A DNA stretch of 64,000 bases, taken from contig OZ250161.1 in the NCBI GenBank assembly GCA_965237985.1, forward strand, positions 1,798,001 through 1,862,000. Direction: 5' to 3'. The notes below the pieces were generated by a model. That model was given only the letters and a program-made list of their open reading frames with translations. It ran no database searches and was not told where the DNA came from. Position numbers and translations under genes: made by a program. Shown one piece after another: positions 27,382-37,960 of the stretch (positions within the stretch are counted from its first letter, which is position 1; every line of letters starts with the position of its first letter). This DNA comes from G965212025 sp965237985. Lineage in GTDB: Bacteria; Pseudomonadota; Gammaproteobacteria; Poriferisulfidales; Oxydemutatoraceae.

Positions 27382-28848
27382 TTAAAAAGTTTGTTGTATC
27401 AAAACGTAAAGTGAATTGAAATCTTTATCGCTTTTAAGGTCAACCCGACCAGCGGAGCCAAGATCAGCGTGAGCAAAAACTCCGGCAATGTAAAATCCTG
27501 AATCATTCGAGTATTCAGCAATCAAATTTACTTCATTGGCAAACGTTGCACCAGCTTCATACCCTGGTAAGCCACCAGAAGGGGCCTTTGCCACGTCACG
27601 TTCGTGGTGAAACCCCAGTAGCTGGACGCTGGACAACCAGGAAACCGGCGGAGATACAACGAGTTTGACCATTTGCGTCCTTTGGTTCTTGTTGTTATGC
27701 CACCACTCGCCGGCAAATTCTCCCTGGAACCAGGTTCCCCAACCTCTGTAAACGGTGTAGAACAGGGAGTCAAATTCCTCGTTCTTATTGAGTGTATTGG
27801 GATCGTTTCCACTGCCACGATAGTATCGGTACCCCACCTGTGGACTCCAGGGTAATCCTTGGAGGTTGTGTTCTATTTCTGCGTAGTAGGCGTAAGCATC
27901 GCATAGTCTTGTCTAGCATCACCTTGGAGCCCGTTGCGCCACCATTCAAAATGATATTCTCCATAGAAAGTTGTATCCGGCAAAGCCGCAAATTTTAGGG
28001 CTTCCAGGCGAAAGTCGTAAAAACGACGACCATCGCCTATCGACGATATTCGCACTATCAGTAACAGCAATGTACATAATTCCCAGCGTGCCTGCCGTCA
28101 AAATTCCCAGTCCTTCTTCCGGCACCTTGTATTCCAGGTTTGCTCCCCACACCTGGGTGTCCTGTCCTTTGTAGACATCACTACCTGCCTGCAGCCAGAA
28201 AATGTCGGCGCGTACGTCTTCAAACTGTGGAAGCTGGTTGATGCGAACCAGAAATGAATTGCGAAAAGCTTTGTGTGCGCCGATGAAAAATTCGCCGGAG
28301 TCCCGGCCACAATAAGTATTGCCGCAATCCAGTGAACCATCACCAATCAACAGTGCATCGCCGACGATGAAGTCCTGTGCACCAAAGGAAACATCCAGCC
28401 AGTCATTGCGCCAGCCCAGGTTCCCCCACTCGTTGATGATTCTTTGGTCGCCATTCTCGTTGACAGAGTCATATAGAGCAGGATCGTTACCAAAAGTCCA
28501 CGATGCGGCGGCGACATAAGACCACCTGCTGTAGATGGTACCGGAATCCTCCAGGTCGTAAGTCAGATCCAGTTGCGGCTCAAAGGCCAGTTCGCCTTGG
28601 TTGGTTCTGTCGTCCGGAGACCCACCACCACCCGTATTAGAGCCAGCACCGGAGGCGGTGACGGCAAAGCCAGTGACTTTCGCGCTGACGGCCGCTTTGA
28701 ATTTTTCTCCGGAGTACAACTCCGTTCCAGAGTAGGCGACAGAGGAAAACACCAGACCAGTGACAGCTGCCGCCAGCAGCGACTGCGCCTTCCAGCCTGG
28801 GGCGAAGCTGCCTCTGGGGCAAGCTCTTAAAACAGGTATTTCTAGCAT
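27382..28848 (-). pseudogene. Outer-membrane porin, alginate-export-like beta-barrel, with two frameshifts
   Basis: The reading is continuous only if frame changes occur near 28060 and 27900. The first segment has a signal-like hydrophobic stretch after an unusual 25-residue lead, then barrel-like sequence (EPQLDLTYDLEDSGTIYSRW, FSFGAQDFIVG-type strands). The middle frame reads RRFYDFRLEALKFAALPDTT. The last returns to the first frame (AYYAEIEHNLQGLPWSPQVG through LYVLIQQTF) and ends in the terminal Phe typical of outer-membrane proteins. The two single-base shifts compensate, so one missing base and one extra base explain it. The gene is inactivated unless these are sequencing errors. Confidence 0.7.
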
Positions 28849-30540
28849 CGTATTGGTTCCTCACATAGGGGGGGCACGACCGGTTATTGTTTGGACTGGA
28901 ACGAAAGTGCGCCAGCCCGCAACGCCAAGCTTGGCCAGATTGTGCGTGGACCAAGGCAGAAAAGACCACACATCCTTTCCGCCCAGCTTGCCGTGTACGC
29001 AATCCTAGACAAACAAAATGGCGATTGCAAGTACCTTGTGCAGGGCAAAACGTTTTCGGTAAAAGCGGTCTTTGGCTTTCAGTTTATGCGTAGTCATAAA
29101 CAAATGGTTTTGCCATTTTTAATGTTGCCAAAAGTTTCTGCAGGCGGGTGCCGCAGAACGCTGTGCATGACTTTTGCAGTTTCATTTTGTGCCACTGCAC
29201 AGCTAATCAAGATACGCCGGCGTTCATTGGGGTTTTCCATGTTTTTGAATCAGCAGTTTTGTTCCAGTTTCTGCGCTCTTTGTTGCTCGACCCGTGTGGA
29301 CAGGTGTGCTCATATTCGATCTGAGGTCTTGCCTGCATCGTTTAACGGACACAACAGTCAGTGTGCGACTGGAATTGGGGAACCATTTTTCGCCACGATG
29401 AACGCTTTAGGGGGGGTAGATCTCGACGCCAGTACCGGAACCTGAGCTGCACCCTGCTGCGGCCCCTCGGTTTTTCGCGCTTTTTGTTCACCAAGACCGT
29501 ATTGTTTGGCTACCGTCAGATTTAATAATCATGCTGTTCGCCGAAACGCAGATCGCCTGCCCTCTCCCGGCGTCTCAGGTGTTCTTGGCGGGATGGTCTC
29601 GAGCACCCCGTGGTGCCTTCGCTCCAGCTTTGTTTCATTGCAGAATGAAAATCATCTGTTCTTCTGAAAACCGTTGGCGTTTCATTTGGTGAGTTCTCCT
29701 TGGGATCTGGATTTAGAAGAATCCGGGCAGGTCCTTGGCCGTACAAATTTGTCTGTGGGCGGTGTTTTTTGTATAATTTCCTTGGTATGGGTGGTTATCG
29801 TGGGATGGATGTTGACGAAATGGCAGGACTGAGCGTTGTTGAGGATTGCTCCGGCTTTTTGGGCGGGAGTTCGGGTGTACGAGATCCAAGCGTAATGACT
29901 GGTATCAGGCAGGAAGATTTTGCAGTTTGCCGGAATGGTCATGGCTGGGGTATCCGACCGGCCTGTTGGATGCAGACGGAATCCTTCCGCCGTCGAGACG
30001 AAAAAGCAAAGAACTTCTGCCGACATAGACAGAACACCCATAGAGGTGTTCATGGGAAATGCGCGTGGTGACCCGTCAAAATAAGGACCCGATGGAATCG
30101 GTCATTGCCAAAGTTACGAAGCTGCAGAAAAAAGGTCTGCCTTTCTGTGTGAAACAGTTTGTATGGTTGATTGGACGAGCTGAAATTATTTTTGCACTGT
30201 CAGTCAAAGTTGCTGGAGAAACCGTGGGTGGCGGTGGCAGCAACGACAACAAAAGGCGCAATGCTGGTCAACAGCCAATCGTAAAAGATGGGGAAATTTT
30301 GCAGATTTCCTCCACTTTGCTTTTTTACGCCCAAGGGACAGGAGGCGTCTTCTTTTTTTCTGTCGGATTCGGGTATTTCTATTTTGGTTTGGCAGACTTG
30401 CGCCATCGTCTTGGTTGTCAGTCTGGAGGGCAGGAACAGTCCCGGTTTGGTTTACTGGGGTTGGCGAGTCCATTTGACCGGTGTGACATCGGGATGGGAA
30501 CCAGTTTTTAGCAAAACGGGGTTCGCGCAGCTTTAGCAGG
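28849..30540. other. About 1.7 kb with no recognisable gene
   Basis: Several overlapping frames of 60-184 codons occur on both strands, but none has a convincing ribosome site, domain or codon pattern, and they contradict each other. The start of the downstream frame at 30059-30511 encodes a low-complexity Gly/Phe-rich protein without family resemblance. It may hold the promoters for the porin gene and for the gene at 30553. Confidence 0.45.
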
Positions 30541-30552
30541 GAGGAGAAAACA

Positions 30553-31302
30553 ATGGACATCAGTCAATTATTTTCACATAGTCAAAACCATGTGAATCTG
30601 GGGGATGCTTTGTGGGAGGCAGGAACAACTGGTGAAGTGCTGGTCAGCGAGCCTGCAGGCCACACGGTGGTCACTGTCATTCCCGGTTCTGAGACAGGGG
30701 CAGAAGGCGGCACTTTCAGGCGGATTACTGTTACCAAAGGTTGGGCTGGGAGAATTGTACACACCTTCAAGTACTACTTCGGCACGAGCTACAGAGCAAA
30801 AGTCAAATATTCCAGGCAGACGGTTTTGGAAGAAATATTGAAAGCATGTCGTACGCTTGAGGCACACGTTAAACAGCCGAGTGAAGGGGGAAACGACGCC
30901 CAAACCGGTGATCTTGGTGCCCTGGAGGGTATTTGTCGGGAAATCAATAAAGTGGTCGGTGACGAAAGGAATTTCAGCAGAGGGTCGCTTTGCCGTAGAC
31001 GGGTGGGCTTGTATATGGCGACCATCCACGGGATAAGCAGCCGTGTCGAGGGTCACTCCAGCACTGTACGGGGCAAGTTGAGCCTGTCCAAGCCCGTAAC
31101 CCCTACTAACGAAATCTACTCGGTCATTGACTGTCCCAAAACAGTTGACGGTCAGAAAGTTCAGAGCTCGACGCCAGTTCCAGGTCAGCTTCTTGGTTCC
31201 GGTAATTCGGAGACTGGTGGGAAAGTTGAAACTTTGGGGGCACAAGTTCCCGACAAGTCCGAGCCAGATGCAGAAAAATCTGTGGATACGACAAAAAACT
31301 GA
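30553..31302 (+). CDS. Unrecognised 249-residue protein
   Basis: I do not recognise this protein. A strong ribosome site (AGGGAGGAG) lies about 6 bases before the ATG, which is the best evidence that it is real. The first half is mixed alpha/beta-like (EVLVSEPAGHTVVTVIPGSE; RIVHTFKYYFGTSYRAKVKY). The middle has a helical, charged stretch (VLEEILKACRTLEAHVK). The last 70 residues are rich in Ser, Thr, Pro and Gly and look disordered. There is no signal peptide or membrane helix. It stands alone between gene-free DNA and the 14-bp repeat array. An orphan accessory or secreted effector-like protein is possible but unsupported. Confidence 0.5.
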   Translation: MDISQLFSHSQNHVNLGDALWEAGTTGEVLVSEPAGHTVVTVIPGSETGAEGGTFRRITVTKGWAGRIVHTFKYYFGTSYRAKVKYSRQTVLEEILKACRTLEAHVKQPSEGGNDAQTGDLGALEGICREINKVVGDERNFSRGSLCRRRVGLYMATIHGISSRVEGHSSTVRGKLSLSKPVTPTNEIYSVIDCPKTVDGQKVQSSTPVPGQLLGSGNSETGGKVETLGAQVPDKSEPDAEKSVDTTKN

Positions 31303-31689
31303 AGCCGTTATTTCTCTGCAAGAGTGCCACCATGCCCGCGTGAGCGGAAACGCCGTGTGGTTGAAAAAGCGGGAATCTGCTGCTGCCCGGTTCCATTTCT
31401 GTTTCCAGAAAGCATGGCTGGCAGTGGGATACCAGGCAACATGGCCTAAAGCAGGTTTCTTTCCGATCGTCCGGCACTTCTTTCCTGTACTGGAAAGCGG
31501 GTGTGACGATCTGAAATTCGGACATTGTCGAGCGTCTCTGGTTTTGGGTTACAGTCATTCACTCTGACCTCCGGACTCTCCACGGGAATAATTGACTTTT
31601 TTTCAGCACCGTTCGTCAACGGCATAAGCCGCTGATGTCGATAAATGATATTCCGCCTGTTGTCGGGAGTTTTGTTTTTCCGGTGTCTG

Positions 31690-33179
31690 TGCTGACTGCC
31701 GACCGCTGACTGTCGAGCGCTGACTGCTGAGCACTGACTGCTGGGTACTGACTGCTGGGTACTGACTGCTGGGTACTGACTGCTGGGTTACTGACTGCTG
31801 GGTACCGACTGCTGAGTACTGACTGCTGGGTACTGGCTGAGTACTGACTACTGGGTACTGACTATTGGGTACTGACTGCTGGGTACTGACTGCTGAGTAC
31901 TGACTGCTGGGTACTGACTATTGGGTACTGACTGCTGGGTACTGACTGCTGGGTACTGACTGCTGGGTACTGACTGCTGGATACTGACTGCTGGATACTG
32001 ACTGCTGGGTACTGACTGCTGAGTGTTGACCGCTGGGTTACTGACTGCTGGGTTACTGACTGCTGAGTACTGACTGCTGGGTACTGACTGCTGGGTACTG
32101 ACTGTTGAGTACTGACTGCTGGATACTGACTGCTGGATACTGACTGCTGGATACTGACTGCTGGATACTGACTGCTGGATACTGACTGCTGGATACTGAC
32201 TGCTGGATACTGACTGCTGGGTACTGACTGCTGGATACTGACTGCTGGATACTGACTGCTGGATACTGACTGCTGGATACTGACTGCTGGATACTGACTG
32301 CTGGATACTGACTGCTGCTGGTACTGACTGCTGGATACTGACTGCTGGGTACTGACTGTTGAGTACTGACTGTTGAGTACTGACTGCTGACTACTGACTA
32401 CTGACTACTGACTGCTGGGTACTGACTATTGGGTACTGACTGTTGAGTACTGACTATTGGGTACTGACTGTTGGGTAGTGACTACTGGGTACTGACTGCT
32501 GGGTAGTGACTACTGGGTACTGACTATTGGGTACTGACTGTTGGGTAGTGACTATTGGGTACTGACTATTGGGTACTGACTGCTGGGTACTGACTGGGTA
32601 CTGACTGCTGGGTAGTGACTACTGGGTACTGACTGCTGACTACTGGGTACTGACTATTGGGTACTGACTGCTGGGTACTGACTATTGGGTACTGACTGTT
32701 GGGTACTGACTATTGGGTACTGACTGTTGGGTAGTGACTACTGGGTACTGACTGCTGGGTACTGACTGCTGTACTGACTGCTGGGTACTGACTGCTGAGT
32801 ACTGACTGCTGAGTACTGACTGCTGTACTGACTATTGGGTACTGACTGCTGGGTACTGACTGCTGGGTACTGACTGGGTACTGACTGGGTACTGACTGCT
32901 GGGTACTGACTATTGGGTACTGACTGCTGGGTACTGACTATTGGGTACTGACTGCTGGGTACTGACTGCTGGGTACTGTACTGACTATTGGGTACTGACT
33001 GCTGAGCACTGACTGCTGGGTACTGACTGCTGGGTACTGACTGCTGGGTACTGACTGCTGGGTACTGACTATTGGGTACTGACTGCTGGGTAGTGATTGC
33101 TGGGTACTGACTGCTGGGTAGTGACTACTGGGTACTGACTGCTGGGTACTGACTGCTGGGTACTGACTGCTGAGTACTG
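31690..33179 (+). repeat. 1.5-kb minisatellite of a 14-bp unit
   Basis: Roughly a hundred copies of TACTGACTGCTGGG run head to tail. Variants are TATTGGG, TGTTGGG, TGCTGAG, TGCTGGA and TACTGGG in the second half. Some units are shortened to TACTGACTGGG or extended by one T. Blocks of the same variant cluster (for example many TGCTGGA units near 32110-32330), a sign of local unit duplication. The period is not a multiple of three and there is no persistent frame. It follows the orphan gene at 30553. Confidence 0.97.
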
Positions 33180-34419
33180 TGCTATCAGGTGACTGTCTCC
33201 TGAATGCTCGGTTCTGGTCACATCTCCCACCATACTGGAATGTGTTGGCTTTTTCGTGGTGTGACGGGCTGGGGTTATTGTTCTTGAGTGTGGCTGTTGT
33301 TTTCAGGGAACTCTGATTTTATGGTCAAGATGCGGGGCATGGAATGTACATCCCCATTTGAGGGGGGGGACGGTTGATGTTCCAGAACCCTTTTTTTGAA
33401 GCGGGATGCGTTGTCACAAGCGGATTGGCTGTGTACGGTTTCTTGGTGAGATGGAGCGTATGCTTCCAGTGCAAAAGCGGGGTGAGCCTCTGTTGCTCAT
33501 CTGTCCCCGAGGGCTTTGATCGTTGTTCCCGGTTGGCTGGGCAGTTGCGGACAGGCGTTCGCCATCATCGGTTCAATAGTTCTGATCCGGAGCCTGGTGC
33601 GGCACGATTCCCGAGTGTTGCGCCGGCTGGTGGGTATTGGCAGTGAAGTGGCAATGGGTAAGACCGTGCCGGTGTTTCGCTGCCTTTTACGGGCAAGCCT
33701 GCGCCGGCTACATGATTTGAAGGCGGATGGGGGTACGATAGTGGCCACGGAGCTTGCATCAGATGTCGAGGACAACGAAGAACCAGGCAGCAGTCGAGAC
33801 CGACAGATGCAGTAAACGGAGAAATGACGACAATGGTCTTTTGGAATGATCAGCACATAATCAGGGTGGAACGGCACCCGCAGCTTATTTATTCGCCGAT
33901 AGCCACGCTGGCGAACGCCCGATGCAGAGATTCTTTTCGGACGGCTTCCTGGTCGGGAGACCGGGGGCTGGAGCGACTCGGCCTGCCGGAGAAAGCACGG
34001 ACAGAACACCCCGCATGCTCGGGAATCCGCTGAGGAAAAGAGGGTACACTATCATTCACTGTACGAGAGAACAGAGGGTAGGCAAGCGAAAACAGTTCCG
34101 AGCGCGTGCGAAAGTAGAACGTGGTGAAGTGGGTGATTGGTTTCATGGATGTCCCTTGTCGGGGGCTTTGCAGGCATGCCTGTTGCCTCGTTTTTTAGAG
34201 GTAGGGACCTTGGTGAAGCGGTTCCTGACCGGGAAGTAATGGTTGAGGTTTGGGTGGGGATTGGTGGGTGCCATGAAAGAGAATAACCACGAAAGGACCA
34301 GCATTGAGGCGAAAAGTGTTGGTTTTGTGTCTGATGCCTGTTTTGGGATGGCGCCCCGACAAAAATAACCAAAAATTAGAGACCATTCAGGATCATCAAT
34401 TCAATCAGATGGTCCTTAC
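33180..34419. other. About 1.2 kb with no recognisable gene
   Basis: Frames of up to 170 codons overlap on both strands around 33374-34239, but none shows a ribosome site or a family motif. The plus-strand frame at 33516-33815 (TTG start) has a protein-like tail rich in Asp and Glu but no known relatives by eye. The stretch separates two repeat arrays. Confidence 0.4.
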
Positions 34420-35194
34420 GAGGACATCAGGGGGGCGTAGAGTTTGGTTTGTGTTCGACACGACTTGGCAGTCGTCTTCTGGCAGTGGCAGGCTGACTGT
34501 GTCACTTTGTCGGGAGATGGGGAAGCACTGTTTCCATGCCGCCAGGACGCATGAGTTCAAAGGGCACTTTGTTCGAAGACATCGGGGGGGCGTAGCGTTT
34601 GGTTTGTGTTCGACACGACTTGACGGTCGGCGTCTGGCAGTGGCAGGCTGACTGTGTCACTTTGTCGGGAGATGGGGAAGCACTGTTTCCATGTCGCCAG
34701 GACGCATGAGCTCAAAGGGCACTTTGTTCGAAGACGTCAGGGGGGCGTAGCGTTTGGTTTGTGTTCGACACGACTTGACGGTCTGCGTCAGGCAGTGGCA
34801 GGCTGACTGTGTCACTTTGTCGGGAGATGGGGAAACGCTGTTTCCATGCCGCCAGGACGCATGAGTTCAAAGGGCACTTTGTTTGAAGACATCGGGGGGG
34901 CGTAGCGTTTGGTTTGTGTTCGACACGACTTGACGGTCGGCGTCTGGAAGTGGTGGGTTGACTGTGCCACTTTGTCGGGAGATGGGGAAGCGCTGTTTCC
35001 ATGTCGCCAGGACGCATGAGTTCAAAGGGCACTTTGTTTGAAGACATCAGGGGGGCGTAGCGTTTGATTTGTGTTCGACACGACTTGACGGTCGGCGTCT
35101 GAAAGTGGTGGGTTGACTGTGCCACTTTGTCGGGAGATGGGGAAGCGCTGTTTCCATGCCGCCAGGACGCATGAGTTCAAAGGGCACCTTGTTG
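34420..35194 (+). repeat. Five-copy tandem array of a 155-bp unit
   Basis: Units start at about 34420, 34575, 34730, 34885 and 35040, exactly 155 bases apart. A 13-base beginning of a sixth at 35195 then runs into unique DNA before trpF. Each starts GAAGACATC followed by a G run and ends AAGGGCACTTTGTT. Substitutions separate the copies but no indels change the period. There are no variable spacers. Frames do not persist across units, since 155 is not a multiple of three. Confidence 0.95.
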
Positions 35195-35254
35195 AAAGAC
35201 ATCAGGGAAGTGCAGTCCTTTTGATGACGGTTGTGTGCGTGTAACCGGTCTGCC

Positions 35255-35908
35255 GTGGCATTTCCTCATTTCAGAACGCGCATAAAAATGTGTGGTATCC
35301 GTAATTCTGCAACTGTCCGGCAGGCGATGATGCTGGGGGTAGACGCAATCGGCTTGAATTTTGTGGCTTCCAGTCCGCGTTGTATTCTCTTGGGCGATGC
35401 CGTGGAAATACTCCAGGTGCGCCCGATTTTTCTCAGCGTGGTAGCCTTGTTCATGGATGCGGACGCCGGTTTTGTGCGCCAAGTGCTGTCCGCATTGCGT
35501 CCCGATTTTTTACAATTCCACGGTTCTGAAAGTCCTGATTATTGTGCTGGTTTCCGTGTTCCCTACATCAAGGCTGTTCCTATGGCGAATCTGGAACAGG
35601 CAGAAATTTTCGCTCATCAGCACCATGAACAGGCCGTGGCATTATTGTACGATTCGCACGCACCGGGAACAGCGGGTGGGAGTGGACGTTCGTTTGTCTG
35701 GCAAAAGTTGCCGAAGTGGGTAAGCTGTCCAGTCATTCTGGCAGGAGGGCTGACTGCTGCCAACGTTCATGAAGCCATTTCAGTCACCCGGCCTTACGGG
35801 GTGGATGTGTCCAGTGGGATTGAAAAAACAAAAGGAGTCAAGGATTTATCGCTGATGAAAGAGTTTGTGGAATGCGTGCGTCGCGCTGATCGGGAAGCGC
35901 CAGATTGA
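35255..35908 (+). CDS. trpF: Phosphoribosylanthranilate isomerase
   Basis: TrpF performs the Amadori rearrangement in tryptophan synthesis. The TIM-barrel markers are present: TRIKMCGIRN with the catalytic Cys, FLQFHGSE, the catalytic Asp in LLYDSHAPGTAGGSG, ILAGGLTAANV, and GVDVSSGIE. I take the GTG at 35255 (MAFPHFRTRIK) as start, since the ATG at 35288 falls inside the conserved first strand. A TTG at 35231 is possible. No clear ribosome site is seen. It is followed 1 base later by trpB. Confidence 0.92.
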   Translation: MAFPHFRTRIKMCGIRNSATVRQAMMLGVDAIGLNFVASSPRCILLGDAVEILQVRPIFLSVVALFMDADAGFVRQVLSALRPDFLQFHGSESPDYCAGFRVPYIKAVPMANLEQAEIFAHQHHEQAVALLYDSHAPGTAGGSGRSFVWQKLPKWVSCPVILAGGLTAANVHEAISVTRPYGVDVSSGIEKTKGVKDLSLMKEFVECVRRADREAPD

Positions 35909-35909
35909 T

Positions 35910-37115
35910 ATGACTGAGGCATTGCGTTTCAGCGGGCAGGATCTTCCCGATAGAGGGTATTTTGGCCCTTACGGTGGGCGGTTTGTGGCAGAAACCTTAG
36001 TCCATCCTTTGGAGGAACTGGAAAAGGCCTGGCGGGACTGCCAGAAAGACCCGGTTTTTCAAAAAGAGCTTGATGAGCTCCTGACAAACTATGTTGGCCG
36101 GCCCAGTCCCCTGTATTTTGCGAAAAATCTGAGCGCCGAGCTTGGCGGTGGTGCGGTGTACTTGAAACGCGAAGATTTGAATCATACCGGAGCACACAAA
36201 ATCAACAGCGCCTTAGGTCAGGCTTTGCTTGCGAAACACATGGGAAAAACGCGTGTAATTGCGGAGACCGGTGCCGGCCAGCACGGTGTGGCGACCGCGA
36301 CCGTTGCAACTCTGTTCGGACTGAAATGTACGGTTTTCATGGGTGCAGAAGATATGGTCAGGCAGAAAACCAACGTTTACCGCATGCGGCTTTTGGGAGC
36401 GGAGGTGGTGAGCGTTTCCGCTGGCACGCGTACTTTGAAAGATGCGATGAACGAAGCGATGCGTGAATGGGTGGGTAGTGTCGAAGATACTTTTTATATC
36501 ATCGGAACCGTCGCCGGTCCCCATCCCTACCCGGCTATTGTGCGTGATTTTCAGGCGATAATCGGGCACGAAACTGCTTTGCAACTGCGTGAAATGACTG
36601 GGCAGGAACCTGTTGCTCTGGTTGCCTGCATTGGTGGAGGGTCCAATGCACTCGGCCTCTTTGCGCCTTTCATTTCGAGGAGAGAAGTCAAGCTGTATGG
36701 CGTAGAAGCGGCGGGCAAAGGGATTGCCAGTGGTTGCCATGCCGCATCGCTTACCGAGGGGAAACCCGGTGTGTTGCACGGTAACCGTACTTACCTGCTG
36801 GCCGATGATAACGGGCAGATCCTGCCCACGCATTCTATATCGGCTGGTCTCGATTATCCCGGTGTCGGCCCAGAACATGCCTGGCTAAAAGATACCGGCA
36901 GGGCGGAATACGTGACTGCCACGGATGCCCAAGCCTTGCAAAGCTTTCATCGGCTGTGCCGGTGCGAGGGAATTATCCCGGCACTTGAAAGTAGCCATGC
37001 GCTGGCTTACGTAGAAAAAATCGCGCCGCAGTTCAGCGAGCGGCAAAATATTGTCGTCAACCTCTCCGGGCGCGGCGACAAGGATTTGGAAATCGTTGCA
37101 AGACTTGGTAGCTGA
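35910..37115 (+). CDS. trpB: Tryptophan synthase beta chain
   Basis: TrpB condenses indole with serine using PLP. The 401 residues have GPYGGRFVAETL at the start, the PLP lysine in NHTGAHKINSALGQ, AETGAGQHGVATA, the phosphate-binding IGGGSNALG, and the C-terminal VVNLSGRGDKD. I start at ATG 35910, directly after trpF, where the standard N-terminus falls. Its 3' end overlaps trpA by about 20 bases in a different frame. Confidence 0.97.
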   Translation: MTEALRFSGQDLPDRGYFGPYGGRFVAETLVHPLEELEKAWRDCQKDPVFQKELDELLTNYVGRPSPLYFAKNLSAELGGGAVYLKREDLNHTGAHKINSALGQALLAKHMGKTRVIAETGAGQHGVATATVATLFGLKCTVFMGAEDMVRQKTNVYRMRLLGAEVVSVSAGTRTLKDAMNEAMREWVGSVEDTFYIIGTVAGPHPYPAIVRDFQAIIGHETALQLREMTGQEPVALVACIGGGSNALGLFAPFISRREVKLYGVEAAGKGIASGCHAASLTEGKPGVLHGNRTYLLADDNGQILPTHSISAGLDYPGVGPEHAWLKDTGRAEYVTATDAQALQSFHRLCRCEGIIPALESSHALAYVEKIAPQFSERQNIVVNLSGRGDKDLEIVARLGS

Positions 37116-37944
37116 ACCCCATTCCGGGCGCATTGCCGATTGTTTCAACAGCTTGCGCAACAGGCGGCGTGTGGCTCTGGTGGCGTACATCGTGGCCGGA
37201 GATCCGTCGCCCGAACGCACGGTGCCACTGATGGAAACATTGGTGGCAAGCGGTGTCGATATCATTGAATTAGGCGTGCCGTTTTCTGACCCCATGGCGG
37301 ATGGGCCAGCGATACAAAGGGCGTGCGAAAGGGCACTTTCCCATAAGACCAGTTATGCTGAAACTGTCGGTTTTGTGGCGGATTTTCGCACATCCAATGC
37401 CCGGACTCCGGTGGTGCTTATGGGCTATCTCAACCCGCTGGAAGCAATGGGATATGAATCGGCGGTGGGTCTGGCAAAAAAGGCCGAAGCAGACGGTTTT
37501 TTGATTGTCGACATGCCCCCCGAAGAAGGGGTTTCTCTGGTGGAGGAAATGTTGCGCAATCATCTTGATCCGATTTTTTTGTTGGCGCCGACGACTCCCG
37601 AAACACGAATCCGCACCATCTGTAAATCTGCGCGAGGTTTTATTTATTATGTTTCCCTCAGGGGAGTCACAGGGGCTGGCAATTTGAGTTGTCCTGAAAT
37701 AGTGCAACGACTTGCTGAAATTAAACGTCACACCCATTTGCCTGTCGGAGTTGGGTTTGGCATCAAGAACGCTGCTGTGGCCGCCGAAATTTCGGTGCAT
37801 TGTGATGCGATTGTTGTGGGTAGCGCCATCGTGCAATGCATCGAGCGCCATCCTGATGACTGGCCACGATGCCAGGCGGAGATCAGTACGCTTTTGCGGT
37901 CTATGCGCCAAGCTATGGATGCGGCCACAGGAGGAGTTACCTGA
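37096..37944 (+). CDS. trpA: Tryptophan synthase alpha chain
   Basis: TrpA cleaves indole-glycerol phosphate and channels indole to TrpB. The catalytic Glu and Asp are in IIELGVPFSDPMADGPAIQ, and AYIVAGDPS, VVLMGYLNP, GFIYYVSLRGVTGA and GVGFGIKN are typical. No ATG fits. TTG codons at 37096 and 37105, both inside the trpB end, are the best starts, giving the usual short lead before GRIADCFNSL. Overlap implies coupling to trpB. Two decayed accD fragments follow immediately. Confidence 0.94.
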   Translation: MQDLVAEPHSGRIADCFNSLRNRRRVALVAYIVAGDPSPERTVPLMETLVASGVDIIELGVPFSDPMADGPAIQRACERALSHKTSYAETVGFVADFRTSNARTPVVLMGYLNPLEAMGYESAVGLAKKAEADGFLIVDMPPEEGVSLVEEMLRNHLDPIFLLAPTTPETRIRTICKSARGFIYYVSLRGVTGAGNLSCPEIVQRLAEIKRHTHLPVGVGFGIKNAAVAAEISVHCDAIVVGSAIVQCIERHPDDWPRCQAEISTLLRSMRQAMDAATGGVT

Positions 37945-37960
37945 TTGAGTCAGTGCCATT

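Noticed and set aside
30059..30511. A 150-codon frame upstream of the orphan gene
   Set aside because: No ribosome site or family, and competing frames overlap on the other strand; left within the gene-free stretch.
31690..33179. The 14-bp array as a coding repeat or CRISPR
   Set aside because: The period is not a multiple of three, irregular half units break every frame, and there are no spacers.
33497..34009. A 170-residue minus-strand frame between two repeat arrays
   Set aside because: Arg/Ser/Pro-rich low-quality sequence without a start signal, overlapping plus-strand frames of equal merit.
34712..35125. A 137-residue minus-strand frame in the 155-bp array
   Set aside because: It is a by-product of the repeat; the frame shifts from unit to unit.
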